Position numbers and translations under genes: made by a program. A stretch of 64,000 nucleotides of DNA. It comes from Trebouxia sp. TZW2008. Taxonomy: Eukaryota; Chlorophyta; Trebouxiophyceae; Trebouxiales; Trebouxiaceae. This document shows, in pieces, positions 33,174 through 44,804 of this stretch (the first letter of the stretch is position 1; every line of letters begins with the position of its first letter). Below the pieces are notes generated by a model that was not told where the DNA came from, searched no databases, and was given only the letters and a program-made list of their open reading frames with translations. The stretch lies in assembly GCA_002118135.1 (NCBI GenBank), contig BDIU01000270.1:21784-85783 (forward strand), in the 5' to 3' direction.

Positions 33174-33973
33174 ATGGCTGCTCAAACAATGATGTCTTCC
33201 TGCAACATGAGACTTGCAAGCAACACTGCAAGGCCAGCAGCCTTTGCCCAAGCAGTGAGGCCTTCGGCCAGGAGCAGGCAGTCTTTGAGAGTGCGTGCAG
33301 CCACTGTTGCCGGTGGAGAGAAAGCTCAAGTCGTGCAGCCAATCAATGGCGACCCTTTCATCGGAATGCTTGAGACTCCAGTCACCTCAGCACCGATCGT
33401 AGCAAACTTCCTGAGCACCCTGCCAGCATACCGAACAGGCGTGTCACCTTTGTTGAGAGGCGTCGAGGTTGGCCTGGCACACGGACTTCTCCTGACAGGT
33501 TCGTGAGCACATTCCGAAGTATAAAGACGCTATTACAGCGGTTTGCCGACACGCTCGTACCCTGCAGGTCCCTTCATCAAGTTGGGCCCTCTAAGGAATG
33601 TCCCTGGCTACGCTGAGATTGCCGGTTGCCTTTCAGCAGCTGGTCTAGTAGCAATCTTGACAGTCTGCCTTACTCTTTACGGAGCTGTCAGCTTCCAGCA
33701 GGTATGCTTTGTTACTTTTGATCTGCTGGAACTCAATAGTTGCTCTGCTGACCCTAATACTCAGCAAGTCATTTCCCAACACTTGCGCCCCCTTTCGTTT
33801 TACAGGACGCTCCTCAGCTTGGTGTCAAGACTCTTTCAGGCAGAGAGATCAGCAGAGATCGCCTGCAAAGTGGTGAGGGCTGGAGCAACTTCACAGCTGG
33901 ATTCTTTGTTGGTGCTGAGTCAGGTGTAGCTTGGGGCTACGTTCTATCACAGATCTTGCCATACTACCAGTGA
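33174..33973 (+). CDS. PSAL: Photosystem I reaction centre subunit XI (PsaL), plastid precursor
   Basis: Three exons, 33174-33498, 33568-33701 and 33806-33973, keep phase and give 208 aa. ATG 33174 (context ACCATGG) opens a transit peptide of ~45 residues rich in Ala, Ser and Arg (SNTARPAAFAQAVRPSARSR). The mature part shows the PsaL pattern: VQPINGDPFIGMLETPVTSA, then LPAYRTGVSPLLRGVEVGLAHG, GPFIKLGPLRN, a hydrophobic helix with LVAILTVCLTLYG, and a C-terminal GWSNFTAGFFVGAESGVAWG helix. PsaL sits in the thylakoid membrane. It holds chlorophylls and mediates trimer contacts in cyanobacteria and LHCII docking in plants. Introns here are short (69 and 104 bp) and free of exon copies, unlike neighbouring genes. 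Confidence 0.97.
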
Positions 33974-34996
33974 GAAGATCAAAATGCTGAGCAGCTGTGT
34001 CATACCTCTGCTCTTGTGCCCTTCTGTACCAGTAAACCCGCCATGCAATTTTGTGAGAAGACCCACAGGCAGCAGGGCATGTAGTGCTTTTGCTTCTTAG
34101 TTTTGTAGATGCTCTTCAGCACCAAGACATGTTGCTGTCACCTGTGTAAATCCGTCGTACACTCCAGACCTCATCTTGATGGCTAGCCAGCATTGTCATG
34201 GCTGGGCAGTGTGTTGAGACCACGCTTGGCATAAATGCTGCCCACTCAAGCTGCATGGAGGTATGGCTGAATTGCTGAAATTTGCAGCAGACATCATGAA
34301 TTCTGACCATGGCAGTGTACGGCAGCCTGCATAACTGTCAGTCCTTCAGCACGCACAGATGTCAGTCCTTCAGCACGCACAAATGTCAGTCCTTCAGCAC
34401 GCAAGATCTGTCCCAAAGGTGGCTGCTTGCCATTCGAGGCCAGGCCCAGCATGACAGCTTGTCTGAAAACGAGCTTTGAACAAAGTCACGTGTAGTTTCG
34501 TGCAAACCATACAGTCGAAAGCCAAGGAGGCACGGCTTGATTCTGCAAAGCGACATATCAATGTCCTGCGCTGTGAACAGTGTCACCAACACCAGTGTCG
34601 CCAAAATCTAATATATAGTGACGCTTCCTGTGACACTTGGGCTAAAGGGATAAAGGCGAGGTTTCATAGCAGATCTGCAATTCAGTTTGAACAAAACAAG
34701 CAAGGAAATAGAAAAAAACACACACAGGATTGCCAACTGTTATTGCATGAACAGCAGAAAACAGCAAGCATGGGTCAAAGTACGCAACAGCAAGCAGATT
34801 GCTGTGAAGCCATGCAACTTGCAGTACAGAAAATGGAACGGCTGAGCAGATGTTGCAAAGCCAGGAAGTCATCAGGGCTGAACGCCCTATGGAGCTACAA
34901 CCCTTCTGGAAATTAGTGTAGACAAAGCATCTAACAACTGATTCATTCCTCAAACGCAGCGCATATACAGAAAACGACCTTCATATCAGTCTGTGG
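33974..34996. other. Convergent 3' region
   Basis: 3' UTRs of psaL (+) and the TOPORS-like gene (-) face each other. Besides the 24-bp repeat at 34336-34405 nothing is recognised. A 146-codon plus frame at 34476 is Gln/Cys-rich without a motif. Confidence 0.45.
34336..34405. repeat. 24-bp tandem repeat, three copies
   Basis: TGTCAGTCCTTCAGCACGCA plus a 4-base variable tail occurs three times in direct tandem, the third copy ending in GCAAGATC. It lies in the psaL 3' flank. Confidence 0.93.
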
Positions 34997-37900
34997 TCAA
35001 GAAGTTGATTGCCACATCTGCCACCTGTTTTGACCTTCTGATAGCTCAAATGAACCATTTTGCAGCACAGAAGCTCCATGTTGAGCAGCAGGCATGCCAT
35101 CACGTCCTTGCAGTTCACGTCTGTCTCCAGCGTACCGCCTGTGAGATCTGGACATACTTCTGGATCTAGATCTGGACCTGTGCCGTGTCCTGTGTCGTCT
35201 GTGATGACTGTGTCTACGCTTGAGACCTTTGACTGGTTCTACAGCAAGCTTTCTGTCATGTTGACGCACGTCATGCTGCTGTGACAAGGCCTGTGTTGGC
35301 CCAAGCTCTGAGCTGTGGCCATGAGCAACATCATCGCTGTCGTCCTGATGTTGCTCACGACGAGCCGGGTGTTGTTGGTTGCTGTCTACAGTATGTGATG
35401 CAGTTTGCTGTAGTGCTTCTTCCCTGAGTTCAGCAGCTGTGATGCAAGGTCCTCCTCTTGCTGCTGCGATGTCATCTGGTGTGATATCCCATCTACTGCG
35501 CCTTGTCCTGAGCACGCCACTGCTGTTACGACCATCAGCTTGCTGAGATTCTCTGGCATGCTTCGACATGCTGTGGTTGTTCTGTGCAGTGGCTAAGGCA
35601 GCAGCCTGCTTGCTTGCTTCTGCCAATAAGGCTGGAGTGACAGACTGTACTTGAGCTGCTTGCCTATCTTCAGGCTGTGGTGTGGAGTGTAGCGCAGCTG
35701 CAGCTGAAGGCTGTGATTCAGGCTGTGATGTGGAGTGTTGTGCAGCTGCAGCTGAAGGCTGTGATGTAGACATTTCAGCAGCGTCAGACTCTGGTGGGCG
35801 GTGTTCCTCAGCATGCTGCTGTACAAGGAGGGCAGGATCTGAGATGGCTGACTCAGCAGAGGAGCTAGGCGATGCATGGTCATCAGACTGTGTCAAGTCA
35901 ATGACTGAGGCTCTGGCTGTCGTAGATATTGGCCTATTGTGGCCTGATGGTCTGAGTGATCTGTGCAGTACAGGTGCAGAAGGTCTGTGGTCATGTCCAG
36001 ACACACAGCTGCGTTGTGTTGCAACAAGACGGTGTTGCACTGCAGGTACAGGATCAAAGGGCGCAGCTGCATTTGCATGACTGGGAGGCGCCCAGCAGGC
36101 CGTTGACGGATCAAGATAGGAGGCAACTGGTGGAACCGTTTCTGCTGATGCCTGCAAGGAGCACTGCTACATAAGCTTTGTGCATGAGCAACTGAGCACT
36201 GACATTGCATGAAGTCTAACAGATGCAATGAGGCTGTTTCTGCTGATGCGTGCAAGCAGGTCTACTTTTCAACAGCAATAAATTAATGATGACATATGAA
36301 GTCACCAGGCTTGCTGTTGTCAGCATGTGGTTCACAGACTGCATGTGACTGTCAAGCACACAAATACATAATTGCGCTCAAGCAACACTGTTGTATCAGC
36401 AATTAAGCACTGAGAATACACAAGGTCAAGCTTGCTGTTGTCAGCATGGTGTAGATAGCTTGCATTGCCATCTCATCCACATGCAAACACAACAAATGCA
36501 TCTGACAGTTGCACGTGGACAATTGCGCTTGTGACAGACTGACCTGTCGATTGTCAACAGCACGGCGCTGGTACTGCACCACACGGTCATAGGTAGGCAT
36601 GGAGTATGGCGCCTCTGCAAAACATCTGTATGAACAAAACAAATCGCTAAGTGTGATGACCGAATGATGTCAACAATGCACCGCTGATACTGTACATCCT
36701 GTCATAGAGAAGCATGGAGTGACTGCAGAACTCTGCAGAACACCGTTATGGACATAACAGTCCGTTGAGCAATGTGCACAGTGCATGAGTGTGATAGACC
36801 CTGATGGGAGAATGTCTGCCTGCGGTGATTCTCCTTCTGGGCGTGAATGCCAGGCTGAATGCGCACATGGCATAAGTCACAACAGCAAAAGCAGTGCTGG
36901 TCAGCACACCAGCAACAGTTGCGATTTAAGATGTAAGCTTTTGCACAGGAGACCTGCTTCTTTGAGCCCTAGATCTTTGAGCTCATGCCATAAGTGGGCA
37001 GTCCTCTCATGCAAGCCGAGGAGAGGCCGCAAGGCATTCACAGCAACAGCAGTAATAGTCAGCACACAAGCAAGCACTCAGAGATGCTAGCGTGCGTTCA
37101 GGTTGCCAGTGCCCAGAACAGCTAGTACTTTTGATCTCAAGGACCTTTCTGCTCCTGGGGCTTACTTGAGTTCATGCCAGAAGTGGGCAGTCCTCTCATG
37201 CAAGAAAGGCTGCAGGGCCTCAACAGCTTCTTGCTGCTGCCTGTTGGGCTGCTGCTGCTCTGCAGGGCTTTGACCCAAGTGTCTGTCCAAGTTGTGTGCT
37301 GTGGCAAGGCTCATGACAAAGGACCTCACAATGCTGACGTCTTCCTGATCTAGCAGCGCTTGCAGCTCTCTGTTGATCCAGTCTTGCAAGCGGCGGGATC
37401 TGTTGGGCGCTGCAGCTAAAGATGTTGGCACTGCTGAGGACTGCACACCTGCACAAACACTGTGCAGTTGAGCAGGTCATGATTTTGATTTGGCGGAGCA
37501 GCTATGCATATTGGGGACTGCTGTGGACTGCAAAGCTGCAGAGCCTGCACAGTTGAGCAGCTTGTGATATCGGCAATGCTGAAGTTTGCAGAAGTGCAAC
37601 TGACATGAGCAAGCTGAGCAACAAAGCTGTGAACATGAACACCTGCTTCCAAAGCTGGGGCAATGAGCCAGCCTGCGGAAAGCACCAAAACAACAATAGC
37701 AATGCAATCAAGGATTACAGTAATCTCTCAATATACGGTCACTCAATATAAGGACCATCTCGACGTCAGGACAATAAATCTGGGAACCAAGCACTGCATT
37801 CTGACTGCAGTGGTACTTGTGAGTCAGGACAATTCAATATAAGGACATGTGTCTTAGCAATCAATGCAGTGATCATATCAAGAGACTATTGTACAGCATA

Positions 37901-40063
37901 AATCACACAGAGTTGTTTGGACGCTTTGCTCACTTGTGGTCTTGGATGCATGGTATAGGCTGAGACGTACCTGCTGTGACTGCATACATGTCATCTGCAT
38001 AGATGTTGCGCCTCCAGGCAATAGCAGCATCTGCAGGGGCTGCTTGAGCACTTGTGCCACTGCAGCATCAACGCTTTGCGTCAGGGGACAATACACACAC
38101 GACACCAGCCAACAATCAGCTTCGGCCAACCATGTGGCTCATTCCAGCATGCAGTGATGTGAAAACATGACGCGCTCCAGTGTTGCTGAGGCTCAAATGT
38201 GAAGTTCTGAAGTAGAAGGCATGATGCTGTAACTGTGATATGCTTTGTGCTAGCACAGCAATCTGTATTTGCAGACAGCATGCTTGAAAGCAGATGACAA
38301 CAAATGTTGCAACACAACACTGCCCTTGAGCTAGACGTAGACACATGATACAAACAAGACACTCATCACTCCAAAGTGGACTCACGCTGCTACAAACACT
38401 GTGGTCATCCCGAGAGGCCCCAACAGGCATGAGGTCCATTTCCATACAGGGAGGTGAAGATGGTCACCTGCAGTGAGCTGCTCCAGCAACAGCAGCTTGC
38501 ATCTGCTGCTGTACTCTGAAGTAGTAAGGCCTGGGCTCCCTTTGGCCTGATGCATTCCTACTGTCTGGTCTGCTTTGATGCCGCTGTTGGGATGCCTGAC
38601 TAGGCCTGATTGTTACCCTGCTGCTTGACTGAGGCAGCTGGTGACTAGAGCTGCCGAAATAATATTGGGCAGTCTCTCGCCACCTCTGTTGAAAATTGCC
38701 TTGTCCTGAACCTGTAGAAGGGTGGGCATGACATCTAGTTGGTTCAGTGTGCTTTTGACTGCACTAGCATATGTCCTGCTCTAAGTGCTTGAGGTGGAAG
38801 CAAGCCAGTGCAGTGTGGTTCGGGTGCATTTATGAATCGCCCTGCTAAGCTTGTATACTGCTTTGTGCAAGTTTGAACACATCATGACACAGGCTGCAAC
38901 ATCTTACGCAACAGGGGCCAAGCGTCTCAAGGAGAATTGTCATGTCCAGCAAAACACACTCTGCACTTGCATTGCAGCACAATACCCACACTGCTAGTGC
39001 ATGCTTTATATAGCTGAGATCTTTGAACATGGCAAATCAAGATATGTCACCAAGCTGCTACCGACTTTCTACTAGGCATACCTGCGTTCTGTCTGGAACT
39101 TGAAGCTGCGACTGAATCCAGAAGAGACATTGATGCTGGGCCCCATCTAGACGCAAGAGCAGACCGTATGGGTGGACTGCTAGAGCGCTCTGGGGAAGCA
39201 GGAATAATGCGCTCCTGGTAATCATGCTCACTGCGTATACTGTACATGTAGCCTTGTATGCGGCCCTGCAGTTTCGTAAACCAAGGTTGAGTGCCAAACA
39301 GCCAAAACACAGTCTGTGCAACATGTTTTGGAATAGAAGGACAGTCACGAATGAGTGTGTCGTCTTGCGTGCAGCAACACATGGTGATGCTCAAAATGCT
39401 GAACAGGGGATGTTGGTCTACAAAGGCTATGTTGTCTATTTCCATCTAGCATGAAGGAATTTTGATCAAAACACGTGGCCTGACGCAGTGATGGCTTTGT
39501 GCAGACTCACTTGACAAAGGAAAGTATAATGCAGACTTACTTTGCACAGCGGGCAGACTCTCTTCTTGGCTGCCCACTTCGAGATACAGTCGACACAGAA
39601 TACATGCATGCAGCTATTGACTACTGCTTTGTCTTCAAGTTTGCCAATCTCTGTCAGACCTGCATGGGCTGGCAGTGAGAGTGTATGCCATGGCAAGCCG
39701 GAGTGGCATGACGGCTGAACGATGCTTACATATGGGACATGTAGGTGTTTCGACTACGTCTTCAGACGTTTGTGCTTGAGCAAGCAAGCTGGCTTGAACA
39801 AACTGCACAGGTGAAGCATCCTCGCGATGTTCGGCTGTTTGCAGAACATGCGGAGTCGCCACAAGGGAGCTGCTTGCTGCACGTGCGGCGGACATGATGC
39901 CCGACCGCTCAGGCCTTCCGTCTGGCGCAGAGTGGCTACCAACAGCAGCCCAAACTTGCAGGCCAGGAAGCCAAACTTGCTGCCTTTGGCGTTTGTGGCT
40001 GTCTTGTGTTGTCGTATGGGCTGCAGCCATGGGCTGAACCAGTAATGATCGCTCGTGACGCAT
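34997..40063 (-). CDS. TOPORS-like RING E3 ubiquitin (SUMO) ligase
   Basis: Eight exons keep phase: 40063-39730, 39659-39541, 39265-39082, 38711-38468, 38059-37971, 37448-37166, 36625-36544 and 36151-34997, giving 829 aa. A C3HC4 RING (Cys109, 112, 128, His130, Cys133, 136, 147, 150) begins CPICLTEIGKLEDKAVVNSC. After it come YSIRSEHDYQERI, WRRNIYADDMYAV (about 309-321) and LQPFLHERTAHFWHELKCFA with APYSMPTYDRVVQY (about 402-435). This order is that of TOPORS. A long disordered Gln/Ser tail ends in an Arg/Ser block (RHRSRSRSRSMSRSHRR), a likely nuclear speckle signal. TOPORS proteins are nuclear E3 ligases for ubiquitin and SUMO. The gene is divergent from the gene at 40247 (183 bp). Introns hold copies of exon 6, 7 and 8 boundaries and a MITE fragment. 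Confidence 0.88.
36235..37060 (-). repeat. Decayed copies of TOPORS exon boundaries
   Basis: Three copies lie in neighbouring introns. GTTTCTGCTGATGCGTGCAAG at 36236 parallels the exon 8 acceptor at 36138. At 36675-36745 CTGATACTGTACATCCTGTC and AAGCATGGAGT parallel exon 7 at 36570-36605. At about 36985-37035 CATGCCATAAGTGGGCAGTC parallels the exon 6 end (CATGCCAGAAGTGGGCAGTC, 37173) and continues for about 60 bp. All are in the same orientation as the gene. Confidence 0.8.
37718..37868. mobile_element. Pogo-type MITE remnant in TOPORS intron
   Basis: It begins after TA with CAGTAATCTCTCAATATACG. Internal TCAATATAAGGAC occurs twice (37744 and 37832), as does GACTGCAGTGG, shared with the element at 9115. 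The right terminal repeat is not evident, so the element is truncated or diverged and its right boundary is approximate. Confidence 0.6.
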
Positions 40064-40246
40064 TGCTCAGGTTCTTAAGCGCGAGTCAAGCCAAGTTGCG
40101 CTTTGCGTAATATTGCACTTGGCTCAGTAGTCATGCTTCTCGAGCATCCTTCTGCTTCTTCACTCGCACCGTCCGCTACTTTACGATCAAAGCACGAATA
40201 GCAGCGGAAGCGTATACAGGAACTGTTCACAGCGAATCAGGTCGCG
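40064..40246. promoter_or_regulatory. Short divergent promoter region
   Basis: Only 183 bp lie between the TOPORS ATG (-) and ATG 40247 (+). The two genes probably share promoter elements, though none could be identified. Confidence 0.5.
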
Positions 40247-41364
40247 ATGGGGGCTGCAGACGTTCTGGAATCTCTTGTGCATGCCTTTTTGGCTATCTTG
40301 GGCGCGGTTGCCGGCGTCACGATTGGTGTGAGCAAAGAAAGCGCGCAACTGTTTGCGGCTCTGAGCTCGCCATCGGGACGGCAGGCGCTGTATGACGGCT
40401 CACCGAAAGGTCCCAAAAAGATCGATCATGGTCCTTACACACCCGAGCCGCCAAAGTCAGTGCCAACAACAGGTACGAAGTTGTTCCGTGGCGTCATTTA
40501 AGCAGCTGATGATGCGTTTCTCCAGCCGCAATTGTCGAAAGCACGCCTTCGACGTTTTGTATGTCTCGTACAAACATGGCATGCAGGTCAAGAAGAGATC
40601 AAGCAATTCCTAGGAACTAGACCTCCAGAGCTCAAGCAACCTCCTCCAGTGATTAAAACATACACAAATCAGCCTGTGCTAGGAGGCCCGTCACCAGCAG
40701 CACCACCAACAGCATCAGCCAGAACACAGACAGTCAGCCAGCCTGTAACACCAACTAAGGTAAGGCAATGGTCATACTCACTGGTTAGCCAACAAGCACA
40801 AGCATATTCATTCTGTCATTGGGTTAACAGAATTGATTGCAATGCTGAAGAAGGTCACTCCTGTCACTTGATGGCTGCATCAGAACACTAACAGTGTGGC
40901 TGTCTGACTGATGAAGCCTGTCATGTTTTGTGTAGAATGCAGCACCTTTCGCTGTGCCTGCCGGCACAACAAATTACCCAGTGCTGGGTGAGCCCTTGCC
41001 AGACATCTTTGGCACTGAAACCAGCTTCATCACCAACAGACCTCTCTCACCTACACCTGTTCAGAGGAGCTATGATGCTGCACATACACCTGCACCTCTC
41101 AGATCTACACCGCCAGCATCTCCTGTCAATCCTGCCCCTCAGTCAGTCACTGCTGCACCTGTCAGCCCATCACCAGCCAGCAATCCAGCTGTGGACAGCA
41201 ACACCATCATCCGTGAGTTACCAGAGGTCCTGACTGATGACGAGACAGCTTCTGTTGCTAGTGAGACAAGCCCTGATGGTAAGAGCAAGCAGCACTGCTT
41301 TTATAGCTTCAATGATTGACAGGATTGTCATGTCCTTTGCATTGCTGGTTTGTCAACAGTCTGA
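40247..41364 (+). CDS. Pro/Ser/Thr-rich protein with hydrophobic N terminus
   Basis: Exons 40247-40472, 40587-40759 and 40936-41278 keep phase. They may be followed by a tiny last exon (41360-41364: two bases then TGA), giving about 248 aa. Without the last splice, translation would run into the intron and stop 13 codons later. The N terminus has a hydrophobic helix (HAFLAILGAVAGVTIGVS), possibly a signal anchor. The rest is disordered with KQPPPVIKTYTNQPVLGG, and a similar TTNYPVLGEPLP, then Pro/Ser-rich sequence ending in acidic ELPEVLTDDETASVASE. No family is recognised. Confidence 0.6.
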
Positions 41365-42604
41365 GACTTTGAATCTGTGTCATGATATTGCCTTCAGTGA
41401 CACTTTTCAGTTGATCTCTAGGCTGGCAATTGCTGACAGCTCCTGTACTACCCTGGTGGCATTTGGCACAAAGCTTGATGAGTTTGCAAGCAACAAGTGC
41501 AAGAGTGTGTAAGCAGAAGGTGCTAAGGATGGTATGATGCAGGCAAGCAAAGCACTGACAGCAAGATCAGGAAGCTCAGGAAGCGCATCAGCAGTAAGCT
41601 GAAGATTGGCAAAGCCTGACATCCAGAACATCTGGCATGACAAGAGCATGTCTTGGACAGCTTCAGATTGCAGGGCACAAGCACCATGTACATAGCTTGA
41701 CAAGGTCTGTACTATATCCCCAAAGCTTGTTGGCTGTTGTATCATCGTATCATTGAGTGACTTGTACTAGTCCAGCAATGAGCATTTGAATATACTATGA
41801 TATTGCTTTGTAGCTTTATACTTGTTGCCAATGTAGGTGTGCTTGAACTTCAATGAAATTGCAGCAATGTGTAGATTAGGTTTGTATTGTTGGGTTAGCT
41901 TGAGCATTCGTTTAGCATACTCTTTGCAAAATATGTGCATGTTTCTTTGGCTCAATGCAGACAAGGCAGAAAGGCTTGTCTGCCTTATATGGAGCGCATG
42001 TCTTCTAGCATCAGTGTATCACCTCCAGTGTGCGTGACGCTATGCCGTGCTCGCTGTACACTTAGTAATGCTTGACAAGCAGCTTTACAGCTGCTATGAC
42101 GCCTAGCTAGTGTCATTTGATTTGCCAACAACATTTGGACATGTTTTCTTTGATAGCAGCTTTGTTACCCAGATTGATCGTTGACGTGTTGTGCAACAGG
42201 ATAACAGGGATACAAATGAGCTCAACCTCATTGAGCTAAGTCATGCATATGCAGTCATGCAACTCTGCAGATTTCAGCTGGAATGTGACGCAGTCCTTCA
42301 CGTGTAAGCAATGGCAGTTGTATTTGATGACTTCAAGGTTTTGGGTTCACCTTAAGCCCTCGAAAGCTGACTCAATGCACTGTGGACGGTTTCTGTGACA
42401 GCGGACGCTTGCATACCTGTAGCATCAATGTCCGAAGAGCATCAGTTGCAAAAGAAGAATGCATGACTCTGAAGGCTAGGATCACATGGAATGGCTGACA
42501 CGATTTTAGGTCCTCGTTGCAAGCCTGGCATCTTGGGTTCACCATCACCACGGTTCTCCACCCAGGCTTACTGTAGCTGCGCCAATCACATTCACACTGC
42601 CGAC
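41365..42604. other. Intergenic, no supported gene
   Basis: A 112-codon minus-strand frame (41745-41407) is Leu/Ala/Ser-rich (LPELPDLAVSALLACIIPSL), fairly protein-like but unsupported by motif or splice partners. The ATG at 42491 is in frame with the next gene and could be an alternative start. Confidence 0.4.
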
Positions 42605-43615
42605 ATGAGCTTTCTCAAGGGCTGGTTCGGAGGTTCAGATTCTAAGACAGCTGACTCGCAGCAGACGACTTCAGGTAAGCTTGTCCGTACGGATCAGTCG
42701 GCATTTCTGCGATCTGTTTCCGGATGCAATGCGGCAGTTCAGGTCATGTAAGTTTACCACTACAAGCATTTTGCAACGTTCAGGCAAGACATCGGATGCG
42801 TGGAGGTCGACCTTTTCTCCTGGGTATGTGTACGTATGCTTTGTTTGAGCACTGTGCGGAATGCAGCCAAGACCCAATGCACATTGAACTGTGCATGTGA
42901 AACTCGCGGCACGTCTTGTTGTTGACGTTGAACACGGCTTGCAATTCCGGCGGCCATTGCCTGAAGGCTGACCTGCATGCAGGCGAAACCCCAACATGAA
43001 GAGCGTCGGGCGGGACTACTACGTAGGAGTTTACGAGATGCTGCATTCAATGCTGTGCTTATTGAGTAGTGTCAGACTGTAAATTCTACATTGCCTGGCA
43101 ATGTGTCTAGCCAGTTTTGTGAGGATTTTAGGGGTCAAAGCTCTTTGCTATGCAGGATCATGCTGAGGATGGAAAGTCTGCAACCACATGGCAGATGGTC
43201 TTGAAATCTGCACAAGTCAAACAGTTTCAAGATCTGGATGCAAACGGTGAGACAGCTTCTTTTTCAGGATTTATCAACACACGCTATCAACCAGAATCTA
43301 TTCAGTCCGCACACAATGCCAGTCAGAGTGCTTTCGAAAGCACAAAACCATGTGCATATGCAATGCATGGGTGTACAGCAGCCCTGATCTTGTTTTCTGG
43401 AGTTGCATGATCTTTCTTGCATATTATCAACATCATCTGCTTTACGGTCTTGCAATGCTGCTGCAGCTGATGGGTTTATTGATGCAAAGGATTTGGAAAA
43501 GCACCTTGGCCGGTCATCTGGAGTAGCAGCCTTAATCAAGGAGGCTGACAAAAACAATGATGGCAAAATTGACTATCAGGAGTTCACAGACATGCTCAAG
43601 AATCAGCACAAGTGA
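42605..43615 (+). CDS. EF-hand calcium-binding protein
   Basis: Five exons, 42605-42674, 42784-42823, 42983-43022, 43156-43246 and 43467-43615, keep phase and give 129 aa. The first ends in a Gly/Ser-rich segment (KGWFGGSDSKTADSQQ); the next two are 40-nt mini-exons read as KTSDAWRSTFSPG and RNPNMKSVGRDYY. The C-terminal half has paired EF-hands. Loop 1 at 78-89 (DANADGFIDAKD) has Asp instead of Glu at position 12; loop 2 at 108-119 (DKNNDGKIDYQE) is canonical. One intron splits loop 1. An in-frame ATG at 42491 would add 38 residues. Such proteins bind calcium and usually relay signals to partners; the partner is unknown. The mini-exons rest on phase and splice sites alone. Confidence 0.8.
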
Positions 43616-44804
43616 CGAACAATCCTCCATTAGCAATTGAGGCTTCCCAATTCTCCAAATGCTTTGTACAACATGCAAGCTGAATTGCCTATGTATTGTA
43701 GCAAGCAAGTGTACACAATTGCTCAAATTGGTGAGCGCTGGCCACTTGGGCAATGATTCAACGTGCAGCAAATGCATGCGCAAGTGGTGTGCTGTACTAC
43801 ACAGAGCTATGTTTCTTCTCTAGTTTTTTTGGTGACAACAGGCTCAAATTCGTTGAGCTGCTCTCCTGTCTGCTGAACCGATTTTCTCGCCTTGAATTGT
43901 TATTGTCTGCATCTCGCAAGTGTATACTCTGGAAAAGGCATGTATGGGCTTTGCTCTAGAGACCGATCTGCCCCCATAATCATGACATGATTTGCCTGCT
44001 GCTTTCACGCTGCACCTCTTTATGCTACTTTGTGTAACTCATTGCTTGCAAGCAATTGCCACAGTGTCATGTCTTCAGCCCATTGCACTGGCCGTGGCGG
44101 CATTGATTTGCAAGTCAGCAAACTCGTTCAAGTGTTGACTGCAGCTGAACACATGTGCAGCCTCATGTGCATGTCTGTATGATGTTTGAAATGTACAGTC
44201 ATGACTGTACATGCTAGCTGCTAGCGGTAAAAGCATCGCTCCTTGCTGTTGCAGAGGAGGCCTGCTGTCACTTGTTCGAACCATAGTTTGCAAAGGATTC
44301 TGCTTACATGAGCTCAAGCTCGAGCTGCATCAGTCTCTTGCAAGTTTCTGATGATTTGTGACCTGCTGCCTGCAACAGCCAATGTCAGCTAGATTCAGCG
44401 AAGCCAGGGGCCGCCGCGAGATCTCACAGCATGCCCAGAACCTTTGACAGTGGTGCTCTCAGGAAATGATATGGAGCTGTCTTGCTTGGCTTCATTGCCC
44501 TTGCAATTGCGACATGTGTCCAGTAGAAGAAGACTGAAATCGAGCGGAAGCTGAACGTCCTTGCTGGCAACGATGGAAGCCGGCATGGAAGCCAGATTCC
44601 TGAAAGTGATGCAGAGCTGCAGCAAATCGTTGCGCCTGGTTTCTTGATCGCCCAATTCGCGCTTGGCCCTATATCCACCTTCCGAGTTTCATTTTATTGA
44701 CTCGTTGCAATGGGCATGCCGAGCTGTCAGCAGTGCGTCATCCCTGTGTCTCGTACAGGTGATCACGCATGTGACTGCTGAAGACGTTTCCCTCGCTCGG
44801 GGGC
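43616..44804. other. Intergenic between EF-hand and FAD genes
   Basis: This holds the EF-hand 3' UTR and the upstream region of the FAD gene. A minus-strand exon-like frame is described separately at 44395-44690. Nothing else is recognised. Confidence 0.4.
44395..44690 (-). CDS. Possible exon of an unrecognised minus-strand gene
   Basis: A frame with protein-like sequence GGYRAKRELGDQETRRNDLL, then LCITFRNLASMPASIVASKD and LPLDFSLLLLDTCRNCKGNE, ends at 44395. It has no ATG in frame before a stop at about 44700, so it would need an upstream exon, overlapping the FAD gene start, or be spurious. No family is recognised. Confidence 0.25.

Noticed and set aside
35682..36080. 132-codon plus-strand frame rich in Cys and Gly
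   Set aside because: Antisense to the disordered last exon of the TOPORS-like gene.
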